A stretch of DNA of 64,000 bases from JALYXV01 sp963791545 (GCA_963791545.1 CAWBSR010000001.1:186001-250000); one strand, 5' to 3'; counted from the first letter of the stretch, positions 1 to 9,200 are shown. The notes: a model not told the origin generated them from the letters alone. Numbers and translations: made by a program.

Positions 1-385
1 CGTCCTCCCGGAAACCGTACAGGGCGCCCATGGCGAAGCGGCAGGCATAGATAGTGGCCCCCTCCTTCAGGAGGGTCTTGATCTGATTGTTGATGGCCAT
101 GTGACCGGGAAAGGCCTCGTTGCCGACCGTCGGATAACCCCGGGTTCCCGAGGCGAGGAGCACGCCGGGCCCGTACAGGACGATATTGACCTCGAAGCCC
201 TTGCGGACCAGGCGGGTCGAGGTCAACAGGTTGACCAGGGCCACCGAACCCTCATAGGGAACGCTGTGAATGAAAACGAATGCCTTTTCGCCCGGGTTGG
301 CCTTGATGTCGGGGAAAACCTTCTCCTCGGCGTTGAACAGGCCCTCACCCTCGGCGGGAATCGGGTTGTTTACGGTTTTGGGCAT
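1..385 (-). CDS. DsrE-fold protein, MSMEG_0572/Sll0783-like (partial, runs off left edge)
   Basis: The first 128 residues are visible, starting at an ATG at 385 with GGAGGG a few bases upstream. The N-terminus reads MPKTVNN, then has a predicted beta strand (AFVFIHSVPYEGS), the segment LLTSTRLVRKGFEV, the loop LYGPGV, and a later FPGHMAINNQI and CRFAMGALYG. From memory this order resembles the MSMEG_0572/Sll0783 family, which has a DsrE-like fold and in some bacteria lies in nitrilase (Nit1C) clusters linked to nitrogen starvation. No nitrilase is visible here; instead the gene is last in a three-gene minus-strand set with an 85-residue protein and a flavoprotein disulfide reductase-like enzyme. 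A sulfur-transfer or redox role is an inference from the fold and neighbours. The C-terminus lies outside the window. Confidence 0.65.
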   Translation of the reverse strand, partial: MPKTVNNPIPAEGEGLFNAEEKVFPDIKANPGEKAFVFIHSVPYEGSVALVNLLTSTRLVRKGFEVNIVLYGPGVLLASGTRGYPTVGNEAFPGHMAINNQIKTLLKEGATIYACRFAMGALYGFRED

Positions 386-421
386 ACACCCTCCTTTGCT
401 TGATTTTTCAGATGACAGGTT

Positions 422-679
422 TTAGACGGCGGGATGGTGGCGGACCGGCGCCCCGCTCCACTCCTGGCGGTGGCTGCCCGGCAGGATCCCGATGGTGAAG
501 CGGCGCAACCGCCACGGCAGGCGGCGATAGACGGGAACAAATACCTTGCGCCAGAAGAGCTCCCGCGTGGTGCGGGGCGGCGGGGGACGGCCCCGGCCGT
601 ATTTCTCGGCGGCCCGGGACTGGGCGTCGCGCAGCAGATAGTGCTCGGAGTTGGATCGGAGCCAGCGGGCGAGGGACAT
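422..679 (-). CDS. Small basic hypothetical protein (85 aa) in flavoprotein operon
   Basis: The ATG at 679 lies only 4 bases after the stop of the upstream flavoprotein gene, so translational coupling is likely. The protein is rich in Arg, Trp and Pro (motifs WLRSNSEHYLL, RGRPPPPRT, RRLPWRLRRF) and has no clear membrane segment or cysteine pair. It is followed 36 bases later by the DsrE-like gene. I do not recognise the family. Its position between two putative redox proteins suggests a dedicated partner or adaptor. The reading frame is supported by tight packing and the GC-rich third positions typical of its neighbours. Confidence 0.55.
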   Translation of the reverse strand: MSLARWLRSNSEHYLLRDAQSRAAEKYGRGRPPPPRTTRELFWRKVFVPVYRRLPWRLRRFTIGILPGSHRQEWSGAPVRHHPAV

Positions 680-683
680 GTTC

Positions 684-2024
684 TCAGGACTTGAGGGAGT
701 TGAGACCGTTTTGGGCGGCCAACGCGATCGGCTCGTTGAGGGCGCCGATGGGTGGGGAATACACGTTTTCCATCCAGGCCAGGTCCTCCAGCGTGATGCC
801 GGTCTTGACCGCCATGGCGAGGAAGTCGGCCCGCTCCTTGATCCCTTCGCCGCCCACCAGCTGGGCCCCGATGAGGCGGTGCTGGTCGGGTTCGGCCAGC
901 AGCTTGACGATGATCTTCTTGACACCCGGGTAATAGCGGGCCCTGGATATGCCCGTGGCCTTGCCCACGATGTGGGGCATCCCGAGGGCGTCGGCCAGGG
1001 TTTCCCCGAAGGAGACGCCCCCGATCATCCACTTGCCCGCCACCATGCCCCACGGGACGTAGACCGCCTGGTACCTGCGGGAGCCGCCGGCGGCATTGGC
1101 GCCGGCCACCTTGCCCTGGGCGTAGGCGTGGCTGCCGGAGAGGCCCTGGATGGGGATGTTGGTCACGCCGTGGGGGACCTCGGCACAGTCGCCGGCCGCG
1201 TAGACGCCGGGGGCCGAGGTCTCCATACGCTCGTTGACGATGATGCCCCCGGTGGAGCCGATCGCCAGGCCGGCGGCCGCCGCCAGGGCGGTATTGGGCA
1301 CCTTCTTGGTGCATACCACCACCAGGTCCACGGGCAGTTCGCCATCGGCGGTGCGCACCGACCGGACCCGGCCCTGGTCGTCACCGAGGAAGGCCTCGAT
1401 GTCGGTGTTGAAATGCATCTTGACGCCCATCTCGGCCCACGACTCCTCGACCGGCGCCGCGATGTCGGGGTCGGCGACCTCGGCCAGGGCCCACGGTTGG
1501 GGGTCGATGAGGTGGGTCTCGATGCCGCGGTGGGCGAGGGCGGTAACCATCTCCAAACCCAGAGGGGACGCCTCGTACACAACGGCCGTCTTGACGTCGT
1601 CGAGGACCTTGTCCCATTCCATGGCCCGGCGGATGTTTTTCACGTAATAGAGGCCGCTCAGGTCGTCGCCGGGAATCCCGGGATCGGCGTAGTTGAAGCC
1701 GGTCGCCACCACCAGGGTGTCCCAGCCGACCGGGTCCCGGCCGTCTATCGAGATGGTGTGGGCCGCGGTGTCGATGGCGGCGACGTTGGTCTGGTAGTGG
1801 ATATCGATGCCGCTGTCGACGTACTGCTGCTTGGTCGCCAGGAAGAGCGACTCGAAGTCGGGGATCTCCTTGCCATGGACGTAGGGGATGCCGCAGGGGC
1901 TGTAGGCGGCGTCCTCGAACTCGGTGAACACCATGACCTGGTTGGCCTGGTCGACGGCCTTGACCCCACCGGCGGCGCCTATACCTCCGGCCCCGCCACC
2001 CACCACCACAGTCCGTCGGGCCAT
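684..2024 (-). CDS. CoA-disulfide reductase-like FAD oxidoreductase with altered NAD(P) site
   Basis: A 446-residue flavoprotein of the pyridine nucleotide-disulfide oxidoreductase superfamily. The N-terminal FAD-binding glycine motif GGGAGGIG is at residues 9-16. YSPCGIPY follows, with Cys44 where CoA-disulfide reductases and NADH oxidases carry the single redox cysteine. The second FAD motif, AAGDCAE, is near 276-282. The C-terminal dimerisation domain (QLVGGEG, TLEDLAWMENVYSPP) fits the same subfamily. The usual GGGxxGLE of the NAD(P)-binding Rossmann fold is replaced by YEASPLGLE at 150-158, so nicotinamide binding may be changed or lost. First gene of a minus-strand set with an 85-residue protein and a DsrE-like protein. 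Likely substrates are CoA persulfide/disulfide or polysulfide (inferred). Confidence 0.75.
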   Translation of the reverse strand: MARRTVVVGGGAGGIGAAGGVKAVDQANQVMVFTEFEDAAYSPCGIPYVHGKEIPDFESLFLATKQQYVDSGIDIHYQTNVAAIDTAAHTISIDGRDPVGWDTLVVATGFNYADPGIPGDDLSGLYYVKNIRRAMEWDKVLDDVKTAVVYEASPLGLEMVTALAHRGIETHLIDPQPWALAEVADPDIAAPVEESWAEMGVKMHFNTDIEAFLGDDQGRVRSVRTADGELPVDLVVVCTKKVPNTALAAAAGLAIGSTGGIIVNERMETSAPGVYAAGDCAEVPHGVTNIPIQGLSGSHAYAQGKVAGANAAGGSRRYQAVYVPWGMVAGKWMIGGVSFGETLADALGMPHIVGKATGISRARYYPGVKKIIVKLLAEPDQHRLIGAQLVGGEGIKERADFLAMAVKTGITLEDLAWMENVYSPPIGALNEPIALAAQNGLNSLKS

Positions 2025-2055
2025 CCGGCCTCCATATTCACCATCGGCAACTCGT

Positions 2056-2091
2056 GTTGACTATACTGGATGGCACGGATCGGTTGTCAAC
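2056..2091 (-). promoter_or_regulatory. Promoter and inverted repeat between flavoprotein and XRE-cupin genes
   Basis: On the minus strand TTGACA (2090-2085) and TATAGT (2065-2060) form a -35/-10 pair with a 19-base spacer, placing a start about 30 bases upstream of the flavoprotein ATG. The hexamers GTTGAC (2056-2061) and GTCAAC (2086-2091) form an inverted repeat that brackets this promoter. It is a natural candidate for binding by the divergent XRE-cupin regulator. Binding is inferred from position only. Confidence 0.4.
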
Positions 2092-2121
2092 CCCCGGGAA
2101 GCCCTCCAAGGAGTACCTGAT

Positions 2122-2811
2122 ATGCCGGCACGCGCAGCCCGTAGCGTCCGTCCGACTTCGCCCGGTTCCGCCGTCGAGGCGCTCGATGGGCCGGTCCTGA
2201 CGCCGCTCAAGCCGGCTCGGGGCGAGGGCAGTGCCGTATCCGACGACCTCAATCACATCGTCAGTTCCATCGGCCCCAAGCTGCGCGAGCTGCGGCTCCA
2301 GCAGAGGCTGTCGATGCAGCAGCTGGCCGATCGAGCCGATGTCTCGGCGGCCGCCATCCACAAGATCGAACGCAGCGGCATGGTGCCGACCATCACGACG
2401 TTGCTGAAGTTGGCGGGTGCCCTGGATCGCCCGGTGTCGTACTTCGTCGAGGAGGACGCCGAGGAGTCGGGGCCAGTGGTCTTCACGCCGGCTGCGGCCC
2501 GCAACGGGGTTTACACGTCGCACCAGGGGATCGACTTGGCCGGGATCTCGGGCCCCTACGGCCGGTTCTTCGTGGCGGGCGCCGTGGCCACCGTCGTGGC
2601 CGGGGCGGACAGCGGCCCGACCCCCATGGAGCACCCCGGCGAGGAGTTGGTCTTCGTGCTCGACGGAGCCCTCGAGTTCACGGTCGAGGATCAGCCGTTC
2701 CGGTTGCAGAAGGGTGACGCCATCCATTTCCGCACCGACCGCCGGCATCAATGGCGCAATCCTGGAACAAAAGATGCCAGGGCGGTCTGGATGGCGCTGC
2801 GACCAGGTTAG
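2122..2811 (+). CDS. XRE-family regulator with C-terminal cupin domain
   Basis: 229 residues from an ATG at 2122, chosen because AAGGAG sits 8 bases upstream; longer starts would run into the divergent gene. Residues about 48-103 form a lambda-repressor-type helix-turn-helix (LRELRLQQRLSMQQLADRAD, then SAAAIHKIERS and PTITTLLKLAGALD). The C-terminal portion from about 165 is a cupin (EHPGEELVFVLDGALEF, LQKGDAIHF, HQW). Such regulators normally bind a small ligand or metal in the cupin barrel. It is divergent from the flavoprotein operon across about 97 bases containing an inverted repeat, so it probably controls that operon. The N-terminal 45 residues are low-complexity and probably disordered. 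Confidence 0.85.
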   Translation: MPARAARSVRPTSPGSAVEALDGPVLTPLKPARGEGSAVSDDLNHIVSSIGPKLRELRLQQRLSMQQLADRADVSAAAIHKIERSGMVPTITTLLKLAGALDRPVSYFVEEDAEESGPVVFTPAAARNGVYTSHQGIDLAGISGPYGRFFVAGAVATVVAGADSGPTPMEHPGEELVFVLDGALEFTVEDQPFRLQKGDAIHFRTDRRHQWRNPGTKDARAVWMALRPG

Positions 2812-2940
2812 GTATCGTGACAGACACTTGGGCGGCCTAGCGGCAGGCCGCACCGAGCGAGACGGGAACTGCCAACCGCCGCCAAGAGTGCCGGTCCCTT
2901 AGTTCGTTTGTTCCTTGGTGGGCCGGGGTACAGCCTAGGC

Positions 2941-3183
2941 ATGGGAATAGGAACAAGCATTTTCTTGATCGCCGTGGGTGCGATTCTGCGCTACGCGGTG
3001 ACTGTCAGCACCTCGGGTATCAACCTCCACGCGGTCGGCGACATCCTGATGATCGTCGGCGTGATCGGGATCGTGTTGTCCTTGGTCTTCTGGAGCTCCT
3101 GGGGCGGCTTCGGTGGCAGCCGGCGCCGGGGTGGGACGGTCGTTGACCGCCGCACCGTCGTCGAGCGCGACGACGTTTATTGA
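2941..3183 (+). CDS. DUF6458-like small membrane protein (80 aa)
   Basis: Starts at ATG 2941 with MGIGTSIFLIAVGAILRYAV, which is the usual beginning of this actinobacterial family; an upstream in-frame start adds only 11 residues. There are two membrane segments (about 4-22 and 34-56), followed by a short basic and acidic tail (GSRRRGG, VVERDDVY). The family is common in actinobacteria and has no established function. No close operon partner: 130 bases follow the XRE-cupin gene and 344 bases precede the sigma factor. Confidence 0.75.
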   Translation: MGIGTSIFLIAVGAILRYAVTVSTSGINLHAVGDILMIVGVIGIVLSLVFWSSWGGFGGSRRRGGTVVDRRTVVERDDVY

Positions 3184-3527
3184 TCAACTGGCGCCGGCCG
3201 GCGCCCGGTAACACCTTTCAGGCCGCGTCCAGGATCTCGGGTGCCCACGAGCCAGGACACAGACGGCATCCCGGTGGCCATAGGCCCGGGAACGGCATCG
3301 CGGGGCGCACTCCACCTGGCCAGGAAGTGAACCGCCGCCATCCCGAGAGCCGCTCCTAGGCCCGAGGTGGCGGCGGCCGACGCGCGTCCGCCCTTCACCT
3401 CAAGTGCCATCGGCAGGGCGAGAACGCCGCCGCCTCGGTCAGGGTGATTTGCTGCCAGGGTGATGCTGTCAGGGACGCGGGGCCCAGACGTCCGCAACTC
3501 CTGGCCGACTGCGGTGTTCTGGTAGAT
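3184..3527. other. Intergenic stretch upstream of the sigma factor
   Basis: No convincing gene. A minus-strand frame is open across 3177-3497 but has no ribosome binding site or recognisable domain. The sigma factor start is uncertain, so part of the right end may be coding. Confidence 0.4.
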
Positions 3528-4109
3528 GTGACTGTCATCGATGTACGTGGCGACCCGCTGACGCTGACCACCCGGCTGAGCCGGGATCTGGACGGGGTGT
3601 TCGCCGAGGTCGTGTCAGGATTTGAAGGGGCGGTGTTCACGACCGCGCTGCGGGTGTCGGGGCGGAGTGACGACGCCGAGGACCTGGCGGCCGAGACGTT
3701 CTTGAGGGCCTACTCCGCCTTGCGCCGCTATCCCCCCACGCGCATCGAGGAGCTGCAGTTGCGGCCCTGGTTGATCACCATCGTTTTGAACCTGTGGCGC
3801 AATCAGGTGCGCACCGCCTCCCGCCGGCCCACCCGGTCTTCCCTACCCCCGCCCGACCCACCCGATGTAGCTGAATCGCCCGAGGCGCGGGCCACCCGCC
3901 GCGATGACGGGGCCCGGCTGGCCGAGGTGCTGGTACGACTGCCGGACCACCAGCGCATTGCCGTGGTGCTGCGCCATGTGGTCGGCCTGTCGAACGCCGA
4001 GGTCGCCGGGGTTATCGGATGCCCGGAATCCACGGCCAGGTCCCACGTCCGGCGAGGTCTGGAACAACTGCGTGTGCTTATTGGCGACAACTCGGAGGTA
4101 CTGCCGTGA
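3528..4109 (+). CDS. ECF-type RNA polymerase sigma factor
   Basis: About 193 residues from GTG 3528; the start is uncertain because no strong ribosome binding site is visible and the frame is open upstream. Sigma region 2 is clear (DDAEDLAAETFLRAYSAL, then LRPWLITIVLNLWRNQ), and region 4 has a helix-turn-helix (LPDHQRIAVVLRHVVGLSNAE, then CPESTARSHVRRGLEQLR). A Pro-rich linker separates them. No anti-sigma gene is adjacent. Instead the stop overlaps the GTG of a DNA alkylation repair protein by four bases, so the two are probably made together. This suggests a sigma factor for an alkylation or related stress response (inferred). Confidence 0.85.
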   Translation: MTVIDVRGDPLTLTTRLSRDLDGVFAEVVSGFEGAVFTTALRVSGRSDDAEDLAAETFLRAYSALRRYPPTRIEELQLRPWLITIVLNLWRNQVRTASRRPTRSSLPPPDPPDVAESPEARATRRDDGARLAEVLVRLPDHQRIAVVLRHVVGLSNAEVAGVIGCPESTARSHVRRGLEQLRVLIGDNSEVLP

Positions 4110-4882
4110 CCCAGCTCTTGTGGGACCAGTTGGCCCAGCTCGCCGCCACTCCCGCCACCCCGCTCATCGAGCGCGTTTACACCTCGGTAGTGCGAGTGGA
4201 CGGCTACGCCTCGGTCGGCGCCCTCTTGGTCGCCTTCACCGACCAGGGGGTCAGCTACGTGCGGGCGGCCGGCGATGAGGAACAGTTCGCAGCCGAGGTC
4301 CGGGACCGCTTCCAGCGGCCGGTGCGGACGGGCGCCCGCCCCCCGAAGGGGCTGACCGAGGCGGTGCGGACCGGACGGCCCGCCCAGATCAAATTCGACC
4401 TACGAGGCCTCAGCACCTTCGAGCAGGCGGTGCTCCGCAAGGCACTCGAGATCCCCAGAGGCGAGACCCGGCCCTACGGGTGGGTGGCCGCCGAGATCGG
4501 CCGGGAGCGGGCAGTGAGAGCGGTCGGCTCGGCGCTGGGCCGCAACCCGGTGCCTTTCCTCATCCCTTGCCATCGGGTGGTGCGCAGCGACGGGACCGAG
4601 GGCCAGTACGGTTTCGGGCCCGAGATGAAGCGGCAGATCCTGGCGGCCGAGCAGGTCAACCTGGAGGAAATCCGGGAGCTGGCGGCACGGGGGACGCTGT
4701 ACCTGGGCAGTGATACCACCCAGGTGGTCTGTTACCCGTCCTGCCACGACGCTCGCCGGATCAGGCCCGCCCACCGGGTGGGGTTCCGTTCCGTCGCCCA
4801 GGCGGTGGCGGCCGGGTACCGGCCATGCAGCCACTGCCGCCCGCCGCTGGCAGGAGCGGGCGCGGTCGCGGCCTCGGCGTAG
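4106..4882 (+). CDS. Methylated-DNA cysteine methyltransferase with C-terminal Ada zinc domain (swapped order)
   Basis: 258 residues from GTG 4106, overlapping the sigma factor stop as GTGA. Residues about 100-185 are the O6-alkylguanine-DNA methyltransferase domain with the acceptor motif IPCHRV (Cys155), plus GWVAAEIG and ALGRNPVPFL. Residues 200-250 match the Ada zinc/methylphosphotriester domain: Cys209, Cys213, Cys241 and Cys244, spaced almost as in E. coli Ada (Cys38, 42, 69, 72). In E. coli Ada this domain is at the N-terminus and is followed by AraC-type helices; here it is at the C-terminus and no AraC domain is present. The N-terminal about 95 residues look like the extra Ada/Ogt N-domain. 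Likely repairs O6-methylguanine and may sense phosphotriesters. Confidence 0.85.
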   Translation: MTQLLWDQLAQLAATPATPLIERVYTSVVRVDGYASVGALLVAFTDQGVSYVRAAGDEEQFAAEVRDRFQRPVRTGARPPKGLTEAVRTGRPAQIKFDLRGLSTFEQAVLRKALEIPRGETRPYGWVAAEIGRERAVRAVGSALGRNPVPFLIPCHRVVRSDGTEGQYGFGPEMKRQILAAEQVNLEEIRELAARGTLYLGSDTTQVVCYPSCHDARRIRPAHRVGFRSVAQAVAAGYRPCSHCRPPLAGAGAVAASA

Positions 4883-4924
4883 CGAGAATCGGGGCGGTCG
4901 CGGCCTCGGCGTAGCGAGAATCGG
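4862..4924. repeat. 31-bp direct repeat across the ada-like gene stop
   Basis: Two identical 31-base copies at 4862-4892 and 4894-4924, offset by 32 bases. The first copy contains the TAG stop of the methyltransferase gene; the second lies wholly downstream. This looks like a recent slippage duplication. Confidence 0.9.
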
Positions 4925-5011
4925 CCGTGCGGTGACAACTGGCGCGACGGTGCCAGCTCAGCGGTCCGGTCCACCCACCACGAGGCCAGTTGCCCGGACC
5001 GGGCGCGGTTC

Positions 5012-6268
5012 GTGACGCTGGTCCTGCCGACATCGGCCGTTTGCAGCCAGGATGTAGCGGTGGGTGACGAGCTGCGCCTGGAGCCGACCGCCATGGTGGC
5101 GGGCGGTGCCGCCCTGGCCCGGGACGAAACGGGACGAGTGGTTTTCGTCGAAGGCGCCCTGCCGGGCGAGATTGTGATGGCCCAGCTCACCGAAGCTCGG
5201 GCCGATTTCGCTCGCGCTCGCGCCCTCGAAATAGTCCAGCCATCCGCCGACCGGGTTTTCCCCCCTTGTCCTGCCCTGGCGGCGGGATGCGGCGGTTGCA
5301 CCTGGCAGCACATCACCCCCGAAGCCCAGGTGCGGTTCAAGGCGGGGATCGTCCTCGATGCCCTCCGGCGCATCGGCCGGCTGCGGGCGCCACCCGAGCC
5401 CGTGGTCGTGGCTATGGAAGGACCGGCGCTGCGCACCACCGCCCGCCTGGCCGTCTCACCTGGCGGCCGGGCCGGCTATCGGCGCCGGCGAGGGCCCGAC
5501 GAGGCGGTGGAAACCGACTCCTGCCTGGCCGCCCACCCCCTCGTGGAGGAGCTGATCGCGGCGGGAAGGTACCCCGGCGCCGCCGAAGTGCTACTCCGGG
5601 CCGGGGTGGCATCGGGCGAGCGGCTGGTACGGACGACACCATCGGTGGGCGGTGTGAAGGTCCCCGCCGACGTCGTCGTCGTCGGCGATGACGGAGCCGG
5701 GTGCGTGCATGAGACGGTGGCGGGGCGGCGCTTCCGGGTGAGCGCCGAATCGTTCTTCCAGCCGGGGCCGGTAGCCGCGTCGGCGCTGGTGTCGGCCGTG
5801 GTCGGCGCGGTTGGCGCCGACGCGGCCCGGCACGTGGTGGACGCCTATTGCGGGGTGGGGTTGTTTGCATCCGTGCTCGGGTCCCGGCCCGGGGTACGGG
5901 TCACCGCCATCGAGAGCGACCGGCCGGCGGTCGCCGACGCCCGGGTCAACCTGGTCGACGTCGACGCCCGGATCGTGGCGTCGGACGTCGGGCGCTGGCG
6001 GCTCCGGCGGGGCGAACCGCCCGTGGATGTGCTGATTGCCGACCCGCCTCGGCCGGGTTTGGGCCGGATCGGCGTGGATGCCGTCGTCGCGGCCCGTGCC
6101 CCGCGGGTGGTGCTGGTGAGCTGCGACCCCGCTTCGCTCGGGCGCGACGCCGCTCTACTGCGCCAGGCCGGCTACCACCTGGAGTCGGTGGCATTGGTGG
6201 ACGCCTTCCCCCATACCTTTCATGTGGAAACGGTGAGCCGCTTCGAGGGCTCGGGCCAGAAGCGCTAG
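5012..6268 (+). CDS. TrmA/RumA-family RNA uracil-5 methyltransferase
   Basis: 418 residues from GTG 5012. An N-terminal TRAM-like region (about 14-75) precedes iron-sulfur ligands Cys86, Cys93, Cys96 and Cys171, which match the four-cysteine cluster of RumA/RlmD with slightly altered spacing. The SAM-binding motif DAYCGVGLF is at 277-285, DPPRPG at 344-349 and the catalytic cysteine in VSCDPASLGRD at Cys371. These enzymes methylate C5 of uridine in 23S rRNA or tRNA; the exact target cannot be told from sequence. The stop overlaps that of the convergent NTPase gene inside a shared CTAG. Confidence 0.88.
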   Translation: MTLVLPTSAVCSQDVAVGDELRLEPTAMVAGGAALARDETGRVVFVEGALPGEIVMAQLTEARADFARARALEIVQPSADRVFPPCPALAAGCGGCTWQHITPEAQVRFKAGIVLDALRRIGRLRAPPEPVVVAMEGPALRTTARLAVSPGGRAGYRRRRGPDEAVETDSCLAAHPLVEELIAAGRYPGAAEVLLRAGVASGERLVRTTPSVGGVKVPADVVVVGDDGAGCVHETVAGRRFRVSAESFFQPGPVAASALVSAVVGAVGADAARHVVDAYCGVGLFASVLGSRPGVRVTAIESDRPAVADARVNLVDVDARIVASDVGRWRLRRGEPPVDVLIADPPRPGLGRIGVDAVVAARAPRVVLVSCDPASLGRDAALLRQAGYHLESVALVDAFPHTFHVETVSRFEGSGQKR

Positions 6269-9200
6269 CGGATTTCCATCCCGGGGAGGGTTGGAGGGTC
6301 GGGCGGGTGCTCCTTGCGGCGCCTCCACCGGAAGCGGCCTCGGCGAGACTCCTCGTAGGTGTCGTCTCCTTGGAACAGGGTAAGGCTCGATTCCACCGCC
6401 TCGTCGGCCTCGGGGGAGCCAGGGTCCGGGGTGGGTTCCGGGGCGGCGGCCGGGCCTGGGTCGGGGGCGGTCTGGTCATAGAGAGCCCGCGGCGCAGGTG
6501 CCCCCGGCTCCTCGGGCTCCCCCCGGACCGCTTCGGCCTCAGGCGTCTCGGGCGTAAGCAGGGACACCCTGATGGCTTGGAGCGCAGACGTCCAGTCGGG
6601 GGACATGAGGCCGCGGTCTGGCTCCAGACCAGGCCTCGGCCCGGCATTGTCATCGGCATCGGTATCGGCATCGGCGATCACCGTCTGAGGTGCGGTGTCG
6701 GGCTCCCGAAAAGTGGCCGGGGCGGAATCGACGCTCGCCTGGAGCGACGCCTCGGCGGCGGGCTCACTGGCCGCCTCGGCGGCGGGCTCGGCGGCGAGTA
6801 CAGGCTCGGTTGCCGGCTTGGGCTCGCCGGCGAGTACAGGCTCGGTTGCCGGCTCGGGCTCGGGCTCGGCGGCCACGGGCTCGGGCTCGACCACCGCCCG
6901 GGGCCAGGGTTCGGCGGCGGGCGCGGGACCCGGCGGCGGCTGCCGGGGCGGCGGCGGCCAGGAGTGACGTTTGACATCCGGGTCGGGAACGGGCTCGAAC
7001 GCCGGCGCCCGCAACTGCAATGCCAGCTCGGCCGCCGCCTCGGCCTGGCCCGCCTCCTCCAGCAGCCGGACCGCGTCGGTGGCGTAACCCGTGCGTTCCG
7101 CTCGGCCGGTGCACGTGCGCGCGGCGCCCGCCAGGCTCCAGGCGGCCGAGGCTCGGCGACCGATCGACAGGTGCAAACGGGCTGCCTCCCCGAACAGCGT
7201 CATGGCCTCGATGGGGCGGCCCTGGAGGGAGCGCAGCGTGGCGGTCAGGTGACGGCTGTTGGCGGAGCCGGTCACGTCGCCGATGTCGTCATAGGCCGAC
7301 CGGGCGGCGCTGAAGCGACGATCCGCCTCGTCCAACTCGCCCAGGCCGAGGTTGACCTGACCCAACTGGAGGTAGGAGTTGGCGACGCCGATCCGGTCGC
7401 CGATCCGCTCGTAGGCGGCCAGGGCCTGCAACAGGCGGGGCCCGGCCTGGGCCAACTGGCCCCGGGCGAGGTCGATCTGACCCAACTGCAGGGATGCATT
7501 GGCGACGCCCACCTGGTCGTCCACCTGCTGGTAACCGGCCAGGGCGCCCCCGAAGCGCCGCTCCGCGCTCGGCAGCCGGCCCCGCGCCAGCTCGACCTGG
7601 CCCAACTGCAGGCAGGCGTTGGCGAAACCGACCTTGTCAGCCGCCTGCTCGTAGCCATCCAGGGCGCCCCCGAAGTGGCGTTCGGCGCGGTCGAGTTTGC
7701 CGCGGGCCAGTTCGACCTGGCCCAGCTGCAGGCAGGCGTTGGCGAAGCCCAGCCTGTCGCCCGCCGACTCGTAGCGGTCCAGGGCGGCGGCCAGACGGCG
7801 CTCGGCACTGTCGACCCGGCCTCGGGCCAGATCGGCCCGCACCAGTTCGAGGTTGGTGTTGGCTTCGCCGATCGGTCGGCCGTTGGCGGCGAAGAGCTCC
7901 AGTGCTTCGTCCAAGTACGTTTCCGCATCGTCGAGCTGGCCCCGATCCAGCGCCACCTGGCCCAGCTCGAACAGCGCACAGCCCTGACCGACACCGTCGC
8001 CCAACTGCTCGTAGTGGTGGTGAGCCTCCGCCAGGTGTGTTTCCGCGGCGTCGAAGTGGGACCACAGCCGCTCGGCCCGCCCTTGCAGGCACAGCGCCGC
8101 CGCCTCGGCGCCGGAGTCGCCGGCTCGCCGCTGAGCCTCGCCCAACGAGGCCGCGACAAGGACCGCGGCGCCAAAACGGCGCTGGTCCTCCAAGGCGGCG
8201 GCCAGTTGCGCCGCCTGCGCTTTCAACGACGGCGCCGGAGAAAGCGGCGGCGCGGCGGCTGCGGTCTCGGCTCCCGCCGCGGTGCCGCCCAAGCCCCGGT
8301 CGACGAGGCGGACCAGGAGCCGGTCCAAGTAGTCCGGGGCGACGCTCGACTGATGGAGCAGCAAGGCGGTGCACGCCAGATCGAAACTGCCATCGGGCAG
8401 CGCAGGTCGGGATACGAGGCGGCTCAGGGTGGCGATCTGGCGGGTCATCCAGCTGTCCGCCTCGCTGGTCGCCCGGTCAGCCGCCGCCGGGCGGTCCCGC
8501 TGACCCCCCCGGCCGCTCTGGTCGGCTGAGTTGGCAACGGTCCCGGCCCCGCCCGAGTGGGCCCCGTCGGCGGTAGCCGGGCCAATCAGCGCCTGGGCCC
8601 GTTTCACATACGCGCGCCACGCCTCCGACTCCGCGGCGTCATCGAGGTCCAGTGCGGCCGGCGGGAGGCGTAACGGCCCGGGGATGCGGACGCCGGATTC
8701 GCAGCGGTGGGCGATTCCCGCCGTGAACAGGCGGACCGTCCTGGTTTGGGGTTCGGGAACTCCCGAGACGACCTGATCGATGTCCTCGGCCGACAATCCG
8801 GAGGGGAACAACGACAGGGCCCCCCACACGTAGCGATCCTCGCGGTCGAGCATGGCGGCCGAGACCTCGAGCGCGAAGTCGAGGCCCTCCCGGCCTTCGA
8901 TGCCGGGCTCGGTCCGGAGGCGGGCCGCTTCGAGGTCGGCGCCCGCCGCGGTGCCACCGAGGATCCTCACCGCCAGCGGGAGCAGGTCACAGGCGGCCAC
9001 GATTTCAGCCGATCGCAGGTCGGCGACGTGCTGGGGGGCGAGATGGTCGAAGAGCTGCTGGGCCTCGTCGTGGTTGCCGAACCCGGTGACCTCGACGATG
9101 GCGCTCCAGGGCCGCTCGACCGGAAGATCGGAGACGGTTTGGCGGGTGACGACGATGCTGGCGCCCCGGTCGACGCAGGCGACGAGCCGGGCCCAGGTGC

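Noticed and set aside
5848..8529. Very long plus-strand open frame across the NTPase gene
   Set aside because: It is antisense to the NTPase gene with its P-loop and TPR motifs; long open frames opposite GC-rich genes are expected. Its composition is Gly/Arg-rich without domains.
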